A stretch of 64,000 bases of DNA, taken from Salinarimonas sp052380005 (GTDB lineage Bacteria > Pseudomonadota > Alphaproteobacteria > Rhizobiales > Beijerinckiaceae). Position 1 is the stretch's first letter. Every line of letters begins with the position of its first letter. Made by a program: the position numbers and the translations under genes. The notes below the pieces were generated by a model. The model saw only the letters and a list, made by a program, of their open reading frames with translations. It searched no databases and was not told the origin of the DNA. The stretch is from the NCBI GenBank assembly GCA_052380005.1, contig JBQTCJ010000011.1; one strand, given 5' to 3'. Of this stretch, positions 54,000 through 62,431 are shown piece after piece.

Positions 54000-56972
54000 A
54001 TGACCGACACGACCTCCCTCGCCGACCGCCTCCGCGACGACTGCCCCCCCTGCTCGGCGAAGATCGCCAAGACGCGCCTCTCCGATCTGATCGAAGGTGC
54101 GCGCGCGAGAGAGGACGCCGCCGCCCTCGTCCCCCATCTCGAGAGCGGCCCGCTGCGCAATCTCGTCGGCTTGATCTTCGAGCACTCCCCCTTCCTCACG
54201 CGCCTCGCCTCGCGGCCCGAGCGCCTCGCCCGGCTGGCGCTCGCCCCGCCCGAGGAGAGCCACGCCCGCATCGTCTCCGAGCAGCGAAACCGCTTCCGTG
54301 CGGTCGCCGCCGGTGAGGCCCGCCGGGAGGACGTCGCGAAGGCGCTGCGACGGGCGCGGGCCGACCACGCGCTCCTCGTCGCGCTCGCCGACATCGGCGG
54401 CGTGTGGGACGTCGACCGGGTCGTCGCCGCGCTCTCGGACTTCGCCGACGCCTCCGTCGCGGGCGCGGCGGACACGCTCCTCGTCGAGGCGGCCGCCGCC
54501 GGCAAGCTGACCCTGCCCGATCCGGACGAGCCGGGCCGCGGCACCGGCGCGGTGATCCTCGCGCTCGGCAAGCACGGCGGGCGCGAGCTGAACTACTCGA
54601 GCGACATCGACCTCGTCGTCTTCTTCGATCCCGCCTGCCCGGCGATGAAGGATCCGATGGAGGCGCCGCCGTTCTACGCACGCTTCGCCCAGAACCTCGC
54701 CAAGATGCTGCAGGAGCGCACCGGCGAGGGCTACGTCCACCGGGTCGACTACCGCCTGCGCCCGGACCCCGGCTCGACCCCCGTCGCGGTGGCGCTGCCC
54801 TCGGCCTATTCCTACTACGAGAGCGTCGGCCAGAACTGGGAGCGCGCGGCGCTGATCAAGGCGCGACCGGTCGCGGGCGACGTCGCGCTCGGCGCACGTT
54901 TCCTCGGGGAGCTCGCACCCTTCATCTGGCGCAAGTACTTCGACTTCGCGGCGATCGCCGACGTCCACGCCATGAAGCGCCAGATCCACGCGGTGCGCGG
55001 ACACGCGGAGATCGCGGTGGCCGGTCACGACATCAAGCTCGGGCGTGGCGGCATCCGCGAGATCGAGTTCTTCGTGCAGACGCAGCAGCTCGTCTTCGGC
55101 GGGCGCCGCCCTTCGCTCAGGGGTCGCCGCACGCTGGAGATGCTCGCGGAGCTCCAGGCGGAGGGCTGGATCACGGCGGAGGCCCGCGACGAGCTCGCCG
55201 CCGCCTACCGCTTCCTGCGCGGCATCGAGCACCGGCTCCAGATGGTCGCCGACGAGCAGACCCAGCGCCTGCCCGCCGACGAGGCGACGCTCAAGGGCTT
55301 CGCGCGCTTCTGCGGCTACAGGAGCACGAAGGCCTTCGGCAAGGCGCTCACCGAGGTCGCGCGCACGGTGCAGAAGCACTACGCGCTCCTGTTCGAGGAA
55401 GGGCCGGAGCTCGCCTCCGAGGCCGGCAGCCTCGTCTTCACCGGCGCGGATATCGACCCGGAGACGCTCGGCACGCTGCGCAAGATGGGCTTCCGGGACC
55501 CGGAGAAGGCGGCGGAGACCGTGCGCGGCTGGCATTTCGGGCGCCGCGCCGCGATCACCTCGGCCCGCGCCCGCGAGGTGCTCACCGAGCTGACCCCGGC
55601 GCTGCTCGCCGCGCTCGGCGGCACGGCGGACCCCGACGGCGCGCTCGAGCGGCTCGACGCCGTGTTCGGCCGCATGAAGGCCGCCGTCGAGCTGATGACG
55701 ATCCTCCTCAACCACGATCGTCTCCTGACGCTCTTCGCGGACCTGCTCGGCACCGCCCCGCGCCTCGCCGACACGGTGGCGCGGAGCCCCCACGTGCTCG
55801 ACGCGATCATCGACCCGGCCTTCGGCGACCCGATCGTCGACGAGGGCGAGATGCTCGCACAGGTGCGCGGGGCGCTCGGCAGCCCCGCCTCCTTCGAGGA
55901 CTTTCTCGACCGGACCCGCGACGTCACCCGCCAGGCGACCTTCGTCACCGGGGCGCGGATGCTGTCGGGCGTGTTCTCGCCCGAGCGCGCCGGGCAGGCC
56001 TACGCCGCCATCGCGCAGGCGGTGGTGCAGACCTCCTACGAGGCGGTGGAGCGCGAGTTCGTGGCCGACTACGGCCGCGTACCCGGCGGGCGCATCGCCG
56101 TCCTCGGCCTCGGCCGCCTCGGCACGCGGGAGATGACCGCGACGTCCGACCTCGATCTCGTCGTGCTCTACGACTTCGACCACGAGAACCGCGAGAGCGA
56201 CGGGCGCAAGGCGGTGGACGCCACGGTCTACTACACGCGCCTGACCCAGCGGCTCGTCTCGGCGCTGACCGCGCCGACCCGGCGCGGCGCGCTCTACGAG
56301 GTCGACCTGCGGCTTCGGCCCTCCGGGCGCTCCGGCCCGGTCGCGACGCAGTTCCGCGGCTTCCTCGCCTACCAGCGCGAGGACGCGGAGCTGTGGGAGC
56401 ACATGGCGCTGACCCGCGCGCGGGTCGTGGCCGGCGACGGCGGCCTCGCCGCGGACGCGACCCGCGCCATCGCCGAGGTGGTGGGGCTGGCGCGCGATCC
56501 GGCCACGGTCGCCCGCGAGGTGCTCGCCATGCGCCGGCTGATCGCCCGCGAGAAGGGCGAGGGCGACGCCTGGGACATGAAGCTCGCCGCCGGCGGCCTC
56601 ACCGATCTCGACTTCCTCGCCCAGGCCTTCGTGCTCGCGCACGCGCACGTGCGCCCCGGCCTCGTCGGTCTCTCACCGGGTGTCGCGCTCGCGCACGCGG
56701 GCGACTCGGGCTTCCTCACCGCGGAGGAGGCGGACGTGCTCGTTGCCGCGCAGGCGCTGCTGACGCGGGTCTTCCACTGGCAGCGCCTCACTGTGGAGGG
56801 ACGCTTCGACCCCAAGAGCGCCCCGCCGGCGATCCTGCGGCGGCTGGCGGCGGAGGCCGGGGTGCCCGATCCCGCCCGCCTCTCGGCGGAGCTCGGGGAG
56901 ACCCGCAAGCGGGTGCGGGAGATCTTCGAGCGGCGGTTGCAAACCATGTCCGACGGCGTTACTCGGCAATAG
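54000..56972 (+). CDS. glnE: bifunctional glutamine synthetase adenylyltransferase/adenylyl-removing enzyme
   Basis: A 990-residue regulator of glutamine synthetase. Two nucleotidyltransferase domains are visible. The N-terminal adenylyl-removase has LGKHGGRELNYSSDIDLVVFFD (about 182-204). The C-terminal adenylyltransferase has LGRLGTREMTATSDLDLVVLYD (about 703-725). GlnD_UR_UTase-like helical regions follow each. ATG at 54000 (MTDTTSLADRL) is used; the alternative at 53943 adds 19 residues. It works with PII to match GS activity to nitrogen status. The large NAD-GDH elsewhere in the window consumes the glutamate that GS also uses. Confidence 0.96.
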   Translation: MTDTTSLADRLRDDCPPCSAKIAKTRLSDLIEGARAREDAAALVPHLESGPLRNLVGLIFEHSPFLTRLASRPERLARLALAPPEESHARIVSEQRNRFRAVAAGEARREDVAKALRRARADHALLVALADIGGVWDVDRVVAALSDFADASVAGAADTLLVEAAAAGKLTLPDPDEPGRGTGAVILALGKHGGRELNYSSDIDLVVFFDPACPAMKDPMEAPPFYARFAQNLAKMLQERTGEGYVHRVDYRLRPDPGSTPVAVALPSAYSYYESVGQNWERAALIKARPVAGDVALGARFLGELAPFIWRKYFDFAAIADVHAMKRQIHAVRGHAEIAVAGHDIKLGRGGIREIEFFVQTQQLVFGGRRPSLRGRRTLEMLAELQAEGWITAEARDELAAAYRFLRGIEHRLQMVADEQTQRLPADEATLKGFARFCGYRSTKAFGKALTEVARTVQKHYALLFEEGPELASEAGSLVFTGADIDPETLGTLRKMGFRDPEKAAETVRGWHFGRRAAITSARAREVLTELTPALLAALGGTADPDGALERLDAVFGRMKAAVELMTILLNHDRLLTLFADLLGTAPRLADTVARSPHVLDAIIDPAFGDPIVDEGEMLAQVRGALGSPASFEDFLDRTRDVTRQATFVTGARMLSGVFSPERAGQAYAAIAQAVVQTSYEAVEREFVADYGRVPGGRIAVLGLGRLGTREMTATSDLDLVVLYDFDHENRESDGRKAVDATVYYTRLTQRLVSALTAPTRRGALYEVDLRLRPSGRSGPVATQFRGFLAYQREDAELWEHMALTRARVVAGDGGLAADATRAIAEVVGLARDPATVAREVLAMRRLIAREKGEGDAWDMKLAAGGLTDLDFLAQAFVLAHAHVRPGLVGLSPGVALAHAGDSGFLTAEEADVLVAAQALLTRVFHWQRLTVEGRFDPKSAPPAILRRLAAEAGVPDPARLSAELGETRKRVREIFERRLQTMSDGVTRQ

Positions 56973-57052
56973 GACCGTTTTCGGCAACGGAACTCTTCCC
57001 CGGATGGAGACTTGCCGTTCCAAATGCTGGAACGACCCATCGGGGTACCACC

Positions 57053-57958
57053 GTGAACATCCACAAGACTGGCCGACGCGCCGGCGATACGCCGCGCGCG
57101 AACGACCGTGCGCGAACGGCCGCCCGCCTCGCCGGCATCGCCCTCCTCGCCGCAGGCCTGGCGCCGGCGCTCGCGCCGAGCGCCGTCGAGGCGACCGGCG
57201 CGCTCGACTTCTTCCGGGCGGACGCCCGCGCTCCGGCAGCGCAGCGGGTGAACGCGCCACCGCCCCCGCGCGACGCCTTCGCGCGGCGCCACCGCGTCCT
57301 GCCCACGGCGACGCAGCCGGCGACGCTCGACGGGTCCTCCGCGTCGGGCGGGAGCCCGCAAGGTTCCTCGCGGATCGCGTCCGGCCCCGCGGGGCGCACC
57401 ATGTGCGTGCGCATGTGCGACGGCTACGCCTTCCCCGTCGGCGATCTCGCCTCCCAGCGCGACCTGCCGCTGCACGACCTCGCCTGCAACGCCGGCTGTC
57501 CGGGCGCGCCGACGAAGCTCTTCGTGCTCTCGCCGGGCGAGGACGACCTCGACCGCGCCCGCGCCGCCGACGGCATGCGCTACGCCGACGTGCCGATGGC
57601 GGGCGCCTACCGCACCTCGACGGACGACACCTGCTCGTGCCAGGGCCCGAACCGGCGCGTCGCGGAGCGGCTCGACATCCGCCTCGACATGACGCTTCGC
57701 CGCGGCGACATCGTCATGACGAACGAAGGTCCCCTCGTCTTCCGCGGCCGCGACGGCCGTCCCTCGGGGCTCGCCGACTTCCGACCCTTCCGCGAGGCGC
57801 AGATGACGGCGAGGCTGCGCGAGAAGGCCGACGAGCGGCTGGGCATCAGCGCGCGCGAGGCGGTGGAGGACGCGTTCGCGCGGGAGAACGGGCTGCGGCG
57901 CACGATGGCCGAGCTCGATCCGGCCGAGCTCGAGACGGCGGTGCTCGACGCGCAGTAG
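57053..57958 (+). CDS. DUF2865 exported protein
   Basis: A 301-residue protein of unknown function. A signal or anchor lies near 22-46. A Pro/Ala-rich linker precedes the conserved DUF2865 core (about 118-205) with cysteine pairs: MCVRMCDGYAFPVGDL, LACNAGCPGAPTKLFVLSPG and STDDTCSCQGP. A charged helical tail follows. GTG at 57053 is the only plausible start; no in-frame ATG lies between it and the glnE end. DUF2865 proteins are typical of Hyphomicrobiales, supporting the taxonomy. Role unknown. Confidence 0.8.
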   Translation: MNIHKTGRRAGDTPRANDRARTAARLAGIALLAAGLAPALAPSAVEATGALDFFRADARAPAAQRVNAPPPPRDAFARRHRVLPTATQPATLDGSSASGGSPQGSSRIASGPAGRTMCVRMCDGYAFPVGDLASQRDLPLHDLACNAGCPGAPTKLFVLSPGEDDLDRARAADGMRYADVPMAGAYRTSTDDTCSCQGPNRRVAERLDIRLDMTLRRGDIVMTNEGPLVFRGRDGRPSGLADFRPFREAQMTARLREKADERLGISAREAVEDAFARENGLRRTMAELDPAELETAVLDAQ

Positions 57959-58001
57959 TCCGGCGGGCAGCGCCGGTGAACCTCGGTGCGATTGCGGAGC
58001 C

Positions 58002-58015
58002 TTGATCTAGATCAC
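58002..58015 (+). promoter_or_regulatory. FNR/FixK-type site upstream of bchE
   Basis: TTGAT-CTAG-ATCAC matches the TTGAT-N4-ATCAA consensus at 9 of 10 positions, 59 bases before the bchE start. FnrL activates bchE in Rhodobacter sphaeroides when oxygen is low, so the site is functionally expected. Confidence 0.75.
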
Positions 58016-58034
58016 GTTGCCTGACGGCTCGATG

Positions 58035-58052
58035 TGTCAGCTTTTCCTGACA
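58035..58052 (+). promoter_or_regulatory. PpsR/CrtJ operator upstream of bchE
   Basis: TGTCAGCTTTTCCTGACA is a full TGT-N12-ACA site with 6-base arms TGTCAG and CTGACA, 22 bases before the start codon. PpsR/CrtJ represses photosynthesis genes in air. Its place downstream of the FNR-type box suits a repressor blocking transcription. Confidence 0.8.
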
Positions 58053-58073
58053 AGACCGTCGGGAGGCTCCCCC

Positions 58074-59774
58074 ATGCGCATCATGCTGATCCACCCCAAC
58101 TACCATTCCGGCGGCGCCGAGATCGCCGGGAACTGGCCGCCCGCCTGGGTCGCCTACCTCGCGGGATCCCTGAAGAGCGCGGGCTTCACGGACGTCGTCT
58201 TCGTCGATGCGATGACGAACCATCTCTCCGACGAGCAGATCCGCGCCGAGATCGAGAACGCGAACCCCGACATGGTCGGGACGACCGCCATCACCCCCTC
58301 GATCTACAAGGCCGAGCGGGTGCTCGAGATCGCGAAGGAGGTCAACCCGGAGATCGTCACGGTCATCGGCGGCGTGCACGCCACCTTCATGTACAAGCAG
58401 GTCCTGTCCGAGGCGCCCTGGATCGACGTGGTCGTGCGCGGCGAGGGCGAGGAGATCATCGTCGACCTGTGCACCGCCGTGCTCAACGGCCGCTGGCCGC
58501 AGGACCGCAACTCCATCCGCGGGCTGGCCTTCCGCGAAGGCGAGACGATCGTCGCGAGCCCGGCGGCGCCCACCGTCAAGAACGTCGACGCGATCTCGCC
58601 GGACTGGTCGCTGCTCGAGTGGGAGAAGTACATCTACATCCCGCTCGGCGTGCGCGTCGCGATCCCCAACATGGCGCGGGGCTGCCCCTTCACCTGCACC
58701 TTCTGCAGCCAGTGGAAGTTCTGGCGCGACTACCGGGTGCGCGACCCGAAGAAGGTGGTGGACGAGATCGAGGCTCTGGTGCGCGACCACCAGGTAGGCT
58801 TCTTCATCCTCGCGGACGAGGAGCCGACCATCAACAAGAAGAAGTTCACGGCCTTCTGCCAGGAGCTGATCGACCGCGGCCTGCCCGACAAGATCAAGTG
58901 GGGCATCAACACCCGCGTCACCGACATCCTGCGCGACATCGACGACCTGAAGTTCTACCGCGCGGCCGGCCTCGTCCACGTCTCGCTCGGCACCGAGGCG
59001 GCGGCGCAGATGAAGCTCGACCGCTTCAACAAGGAGACCACGATCGAGGACAACAAGCGCGCCATCCGCGCGCTGCGCGACGCCGACATCTTCGTGGAGG
59101 CGCAGTTCATCGTCGGGCTCGAGAACGAGACCGCCGAGACGCTGGAGGAGACCTACCAGATGGCGCGGGACTGGGACCCGGATCTCGCCAACTGGTCGAT
59201 GTACACGCCCTGGCCCTATACGCCGCTGTTCCAGGAGCTGGGCGACAAGGTCGAGATCTACGACTTCGACAAGTACAACTTCGTCACGCCGATCATCAAG
59301 CCCGACGCGATGGAGCGCGGCGAGCTGCTCGACCGGGTCATGAACAACTACCGGCGCTTCTACATGAAGAAGGCGCTGTTCGACTACCCGTGGAAGGGCA
59401 AGGGCTTCCGACGGCGCTACCTGCTCGGCTGCCTGAAGGCCTTCCTGAAGGCCGGCTTCGCGAGGACGTTCTACGACCTCGGCAAGGTGAACTACTGGGG
59501 GCCGCAGTCGAAGGGCAAGGTCGACTTCCACTTCGACGACACGCGCCGGATCGCCCCGGCCCAGGCGGACGAGTGGCAGGCGGCGGCGGATCGCGCCAAG
59601 GCGCATCGCAAGGCCAAGCAGAGCGCGGCCCTGCGCGAGCGCGCGGCGGTGGCGAAGGCGGCGCGCGCCGACGTGCGCGAGACGCCGCCGGGGGCGCTCC
59701 CCGATACCGCCGGCGGCGAGGGTCCCGTCATGGCCTGCGGCGGCGGCAAGCAGCAGATGGCAGAGGACGCCTGA
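58074..59774 (+). CDS. bchE: anaerobic magnesium-protoporphyrin IX monomethyl ester cyclase
   Basis: A 566-residue cobalamin-binding radical SAM enzyme. It forms ring E of bacteriochlorophyll without oxygen, using water-derived oxygen. The N-terminal B12-binding half begins MRIMLIHPNYHSGGAEIAGN, a BchE hallmark. The radical SAM cluster ligands are Cys204, Cys208 and Cys211 in RGCPFTCTFCSQWKFW. Length and conserved blocks (ILADEPTI-like EEPTINKKKF, VHVSLGTEAAAQMKLD, AQFIVGLENETAETLEETY) fit BchE closely. The last ~60 residues are a variable Ala-rich tail. GGGAGG lies 7 bases before the ATG. bchJ follows after 3 bases. Confidence 0.95.
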   Translation: MRIMLIHPNYHSGGAEIAGNWPPAWVAYLAGSLKSAGFTDVVFVDAMTNHLSDEQIRAEIENANPDMVGTTAITPSIYKAERVLEIAKEVNPEIVTVIGGVHATFMYKQVLSEAPWIDVVVRGEGEEIIVDLCTAVLNGRWPQDRNSIRGLAFREGETIVASPAAPTVKNVDAISPDWSLLEWEKYIYIPLGVRVAIPNMARGCPFTCTFCSQWKFWRDYRVRDPKKVVDEIEALVRDHQVGFFILADEEPTINKKKFTAFCQELIDRGLPDKIKWGINTRVTDILRDIDDLKFYRAAGLVHVSLGTEAAAQMKLDRFNKETTIEDNKRAIRALRDADIFVEAQFIVGLENETAETLEETYQMARDWDPDLANWSMYTPWPYTPLFQELGDKVEIYDFDKYNFVTPIIKPDAMERGELLDRVMNNYRRFYMKKALFDYPWKGKGFRRRYLLGCLKAFLKAGFARTFYDLGKVNYWGPQSKGKVDFHFDDTRRIAPAQADEWQAAADRAKAHRKAKQSAALRERAAVAKAARADVRETPPGALPDTAGGEGPVMACGGGKQQMAEDA

Positions 59775-59777
59775 GCC

Positions 59778-60422
59778 ATGGGCGCGCCCCCCGCCGCACT
59801 CCCGGCGGACCTCGCCGACGCGGACGCCCCGGCCGCGTCGGCGTCGGCACGCATCGGGCCCAACGCCATCATCCAGATGCGCGAGGTACTGCTCGAGGCG
59901 CTCGGCCGCCGGGAGACCGGGCGAATCCTCGTGCAGGCCGGGCTCGAGCCCTACGTCTTCGCGCCGCCCGCGGCGATGGTCGACGAGCGCGAGGTTGCGG
60001 CGCTCCACGCCGTCCTGCGCGCCGCGGTCGGCGAGCCGATGGCGGCGGAGCTCGGCTTCGAAGCCGGGCTACGCACGGGTCGCTACCTGCTCGCGCATCG
60101 CATCCCCGCACCGGCGCGGTGGCTCCTCGCCCGCCTTCCGGCGCCGCTCACGAGCCGGCTCCTCCTGAAGGCGGTGGCGCGTCATTCCTGGACCTTCGCG
60201 GGGTCCGGCGCCTTCTCCGTCCTCGCCACGGCGCCCGCGCGGGTACGGATCGGCGGCTGCCCGCTCGTCGCGGGCGCGCGCCTCACGCTGCCGGGTTGCG
60301 CCTTCTACGCCGGCACGTTCGAGGCGCTCTGGCGCGCCCTCGTCCATCCGCGCGCCCGCTGCCGCCAGACCGCCTGCGAGGGCCGCGGCGACGCCGCCTG
60401 CCTGTTCGAGATCAGCTGGTAG
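59778..60422 (+). CDS. bchJ: bacteriochlorophyll biosynthesis protein BchJ (V4R domain)
   Basis: A 214-residue protein. ARIGPNAIIQMREVLLEALG is the characteristic BchJ opening, after a ~25-residue Ala-rich leader. The C-terminal V4R (4-vinyl reductase-like) domain has GCAFYAGTFEALWRALVHP and the paired cysteines of ARCRQTACEGRGDAACLFEI. BchJ was first called the 8-vinyl reductase; later work favours an accessory role, possibly handling Mg-tetrapyrrole intermediates. It is 3 bases from bchE, as in Rhodobacter bchE-bchJ. Its last 11 bases overlap a convergent small gene. Confidence 0.9.
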   Translation: MGAPPAALPADLADADAPAASASARIGPNAIIQMREVLLEALGRRETGRILVQAGLEPYVFAPPAAMVDEREVAALHAVLRAAVGEPMAAELGFEAGLRTGRYLLAHRIPAPARWLLARLPAPLTSRLLLKAVARHSWTFAGSGAFSVLATAPARVRIGGCPLVAGARLTLPGCAFYAGTFEALWRALVHPRARCRQTACEGRGDAACLFEISW

Positions 60423-60570
60423 GCGGCGTGCGCGCCGCCTCGCGGCTCGCCGCCTCACGGTCGCGCCGGATCTCCCGGCGCACCGAGACGAGCTGCCAGA
60501 TGCCGAAGGCGATGGGCAGCAGGAGCCACAGGCCCGCCTTCCCGAGCGTGAATATCTCCGCAGCGTTCAT
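60412..60570 (-). CDS. small single-pass membrane protein, 52 aa
   Basis: MNAAEIFTLGKAGLWLLLPI and the rest of a hydrophobic segment (about 9-30) are followed by a strongly basic, charged tail (RREIRRDREAASREAARTPPTS). The ribosome site AAGGAGG lies 8 bases before the ATG, the best-matching one I noted here, which supports translation. It converges on bchJ with an 11-base overlap. No family is recognised. A link to pigment synthesis rests on position only. Confidence 0.7.
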   Translation of the reverse strand: MNAAEIFTLGKAGLWLLLPIAFGIWQLVSVRREIRRDREAASREAARTPPTS

Positions 60571-60670
60571 GTCGACACGCCTCCTTCGCCGGGGTCTACG
60601 CACGGCGCGGCGCAGCCGACCTGCGACACGACGACCGCGATCGGCGAGGGCGTTGCATTCGGCGAAGTCG

Positions 60671-61066
<396 letters not shown>

Positions 61067-61072
61067 CGGGCT

Positions 61073-61101
61073 CCATGTGGGCGCGCGGCCCCACCCTCGT
61101 C
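61073..61101 (-). promoter_or_regulatory. probable rnpB promoter
   Basis: On the minus strand TTGACG (61096-61101) is followed 17 bases later by ACATGG (61073-61078). The -10 match is poor, but its distance to the P1-defined RNA end at about 61066 is correct. Confidence 0.4.
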
Positions 61102-61158
61102 AAGCGCCACCGCGCATCGGCCTCCGGCGACCGCGCCCGACGATCCGCGCGGCGCGGG

Positions 61159-61183
61159 GGAACGGACGTGCGATCTCCGCGTT
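61159..61183 (+). promoter_or_regulatory. candidate EcfG (general stress sigma factor) promoter
   Basis: GGAAC (61159-61163) and CGTT (61180-61183) are separated by 16 bases, the consensus of the alphaproteobacterial stress sigma factor EcfG. The start codon of the lipoprotein gene is 55 bases downstream. This suggests stress-induced expression. Confidence 0.6.
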
Positions 61184-61237
61184 CTGGGTTGGATTTCGAC
61201 CGCCCGGCGTTCCGGGCCTCGAGGGAGGAGATCACCC

Positions 61238-61525
61238 ATGAAACGCTTCGCTACGCTTCTCGCCGCCGGCGCGCTCGCCTTCTCGGTCGGCGCCTGCACG
61301 ACCCCCGGCGAGCGCGCGGTCGGCGGTGCCCTGATCGGCGGCGCGGGCGGGGCGGCCGTCGGCAGCGCGGTCGCCGGATCCGGCAACCGCGGTGAGGGCG
61401 CCCTCATCGGCGGCGCGCTCGGTGCCGGCGCCGGCGCGATCATCGGCGCGGGCACGGCCCCCGCCGCCTCGGGCTGCCCGCGCGGCTACTATCTCGCCAG
61501 CGACGGCTACTGCTACCCCGCCTGA
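61238..61525 (+). CDS. small glycine-zipper lipoprotein, 95 aa
   Basis: A signal peptide and lipobox VGAC (acylated Cys near 19) precede a glycine-zipper region (GGALIGGAGGAAVGSAVAG and GALIGGALGAGAGAIIGAG). A short end follows with two cysteines (GCPRGYYLASDGYCYPA). It belongs to the YMGG/glycine-zipper group of envelope lipoproteins. GAGGGAGGAG lies just upstream of the ATG. A candidate EcfG promoter precedes it and a terminator follows, so it is monocistronic and probably stress-induced. Confidence 0.85.
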   Translation: MKRFATLLAAGALAFSVGACTTPGERAVGGALIGGAGGAAVGSAVAGSGNRGEGALIGGALGAGAGAIIGAGTAPAASGCPRGYYLASDGYCYPA

Positions 61526-61552
61526 GGACGACAGTCCTGCACAATCGCTCGC

Positions 61553-61587
61553 GAAGGCCCGGGAATCCCTCCCGGGCCTTCCGCTTT
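61553..61587 (+). terminator. intrinsic terminator after the 95-aa lipoprotein
   Basis: GAAGGCCCGGGA and TCCCGGGCCTTC form a perfect 12-bp stem with a 5-base loop, then CGCTTTT, 28 bases after the stop. Confidence 0.85.
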
Positions 61588-61626
61588 TGCGCTAGCGTCT
61601 CGGGCGATTCGGGAAGGCCTGTGGCG

Positions 61627-62361
61627 ATGAGCGTGTGGGGAAAGCTCGGCGGGTTCGGGATCGGCTTCGTGGTCGGCGGGCCGATCGGCGCGCTGATCGG
61701 TGCCGCGATCGGCCACGTCCTCGTCGACCGCGAGGGTGCGCCGTTCCGCGAAGGAGGCCTTCTCGGCCCGACGCCCAAGGACGTGGTCTTCACCACCGGC
61801 CTCGTCGCGCTCGCGGCGAAGATGGCCAAGGCGGACGGCGTGGTGATGCGCTCCGAGCGCGAGGCGTTCCGCCGGATCGTCGAGGTCGACGAGGCGGACC
61901 GCGCCCGGGTCGAGGCGCTGTTCGATCTGGCGAGCCGCACCGCCGACGGCTACGAGTCCTACGCGCTGCAGATGCGCGAGCTCCTCGCCGACGAGCCGGC
62001 GCTGCTCGAGGACGTGCTCGACGGCCTCTTCCTCATCGCCGCCGCCGACGGGGCCGTGCACGAGCGCGAGTTCGCCTTCCTGGGCGAGGTCGCCCGCATC
62101 TTCGGCTTCGACGCCGCCCGGTTCGAGCGGGTGGCCGCGCGCCACGTGGCCTTGGAGGACGATCCCTACGCCGTGCTGGGCGCGACCCGCGAGATGGACG
62201 ACGCCGCGCTCAAGGCGCAGTGGCGCCGCCTCGTCGCCGAGATCCACCCCGACCGCGCCGTCGCCCGCGGCCTGCCCCCGGAAGCCATCGCCATCGCCAC
62301 CCGCCGCCTCGCCGCGGTCAACGCGGCGTGGGACCGGATCGCGCGGGAGCGCGGGCTGTAG
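61627..62361 (+). CDS. DjlA-like protein (TerB and J domains)
   Basis: A 244-residue co-chaperone-like protein. An N-terminal Gly-rich hydrophobic segment (about 8-30) could anchor it in the membrane. A TerB/DjlA helical domain covers ~50-165 (FTTGLVALAAKMAKADGVVMRSE and GLFLIAAADGAVHEREFAFL). A C-terminal J domain (about 178-244) has the HPD motif near 209, needed to stimulate DnaK. ATG at 61627 is used, with GGGAAGG 9 bases upstream; GTG at 61621 is an alternative. It may lie in one unit with the amidase 70 bases downstream. Confidence 0.9.
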   Translation: MSVWGKLGGFGIGFVVGGPIGALIGAAIGHVLVDREGAPFREGGLLGPTPKDVVFTTGLVALAAKMAKADGVVMRSEREAFRRIVEVDEADRARVEALFDLASRTADGYESYALQMRELLADEPALLEDVLDGLFLIAAADGAVHEREFAFLGEVARIFGFDAARFERVAARHVALEDDPYAVLGATREMDDAALKAQWRRLVAEIHPDRAVARGLPPEAIAIATRRLAAVNAAWDRIARERGL

Positions 62362-62431
62362 GATCGCGGACGCTGGCGCCACGTCCGCATCGCGCATAAG
62401 TCAACGGGACGATCGAAGAGCCTCCAGCGAC

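Noticed and set aside
54404..57958. A very long frame ending with the DUF2865 protein
   Set aside because: It is merely open through glnE in another frame; the DUF2865 gene starts at GTG 57053.
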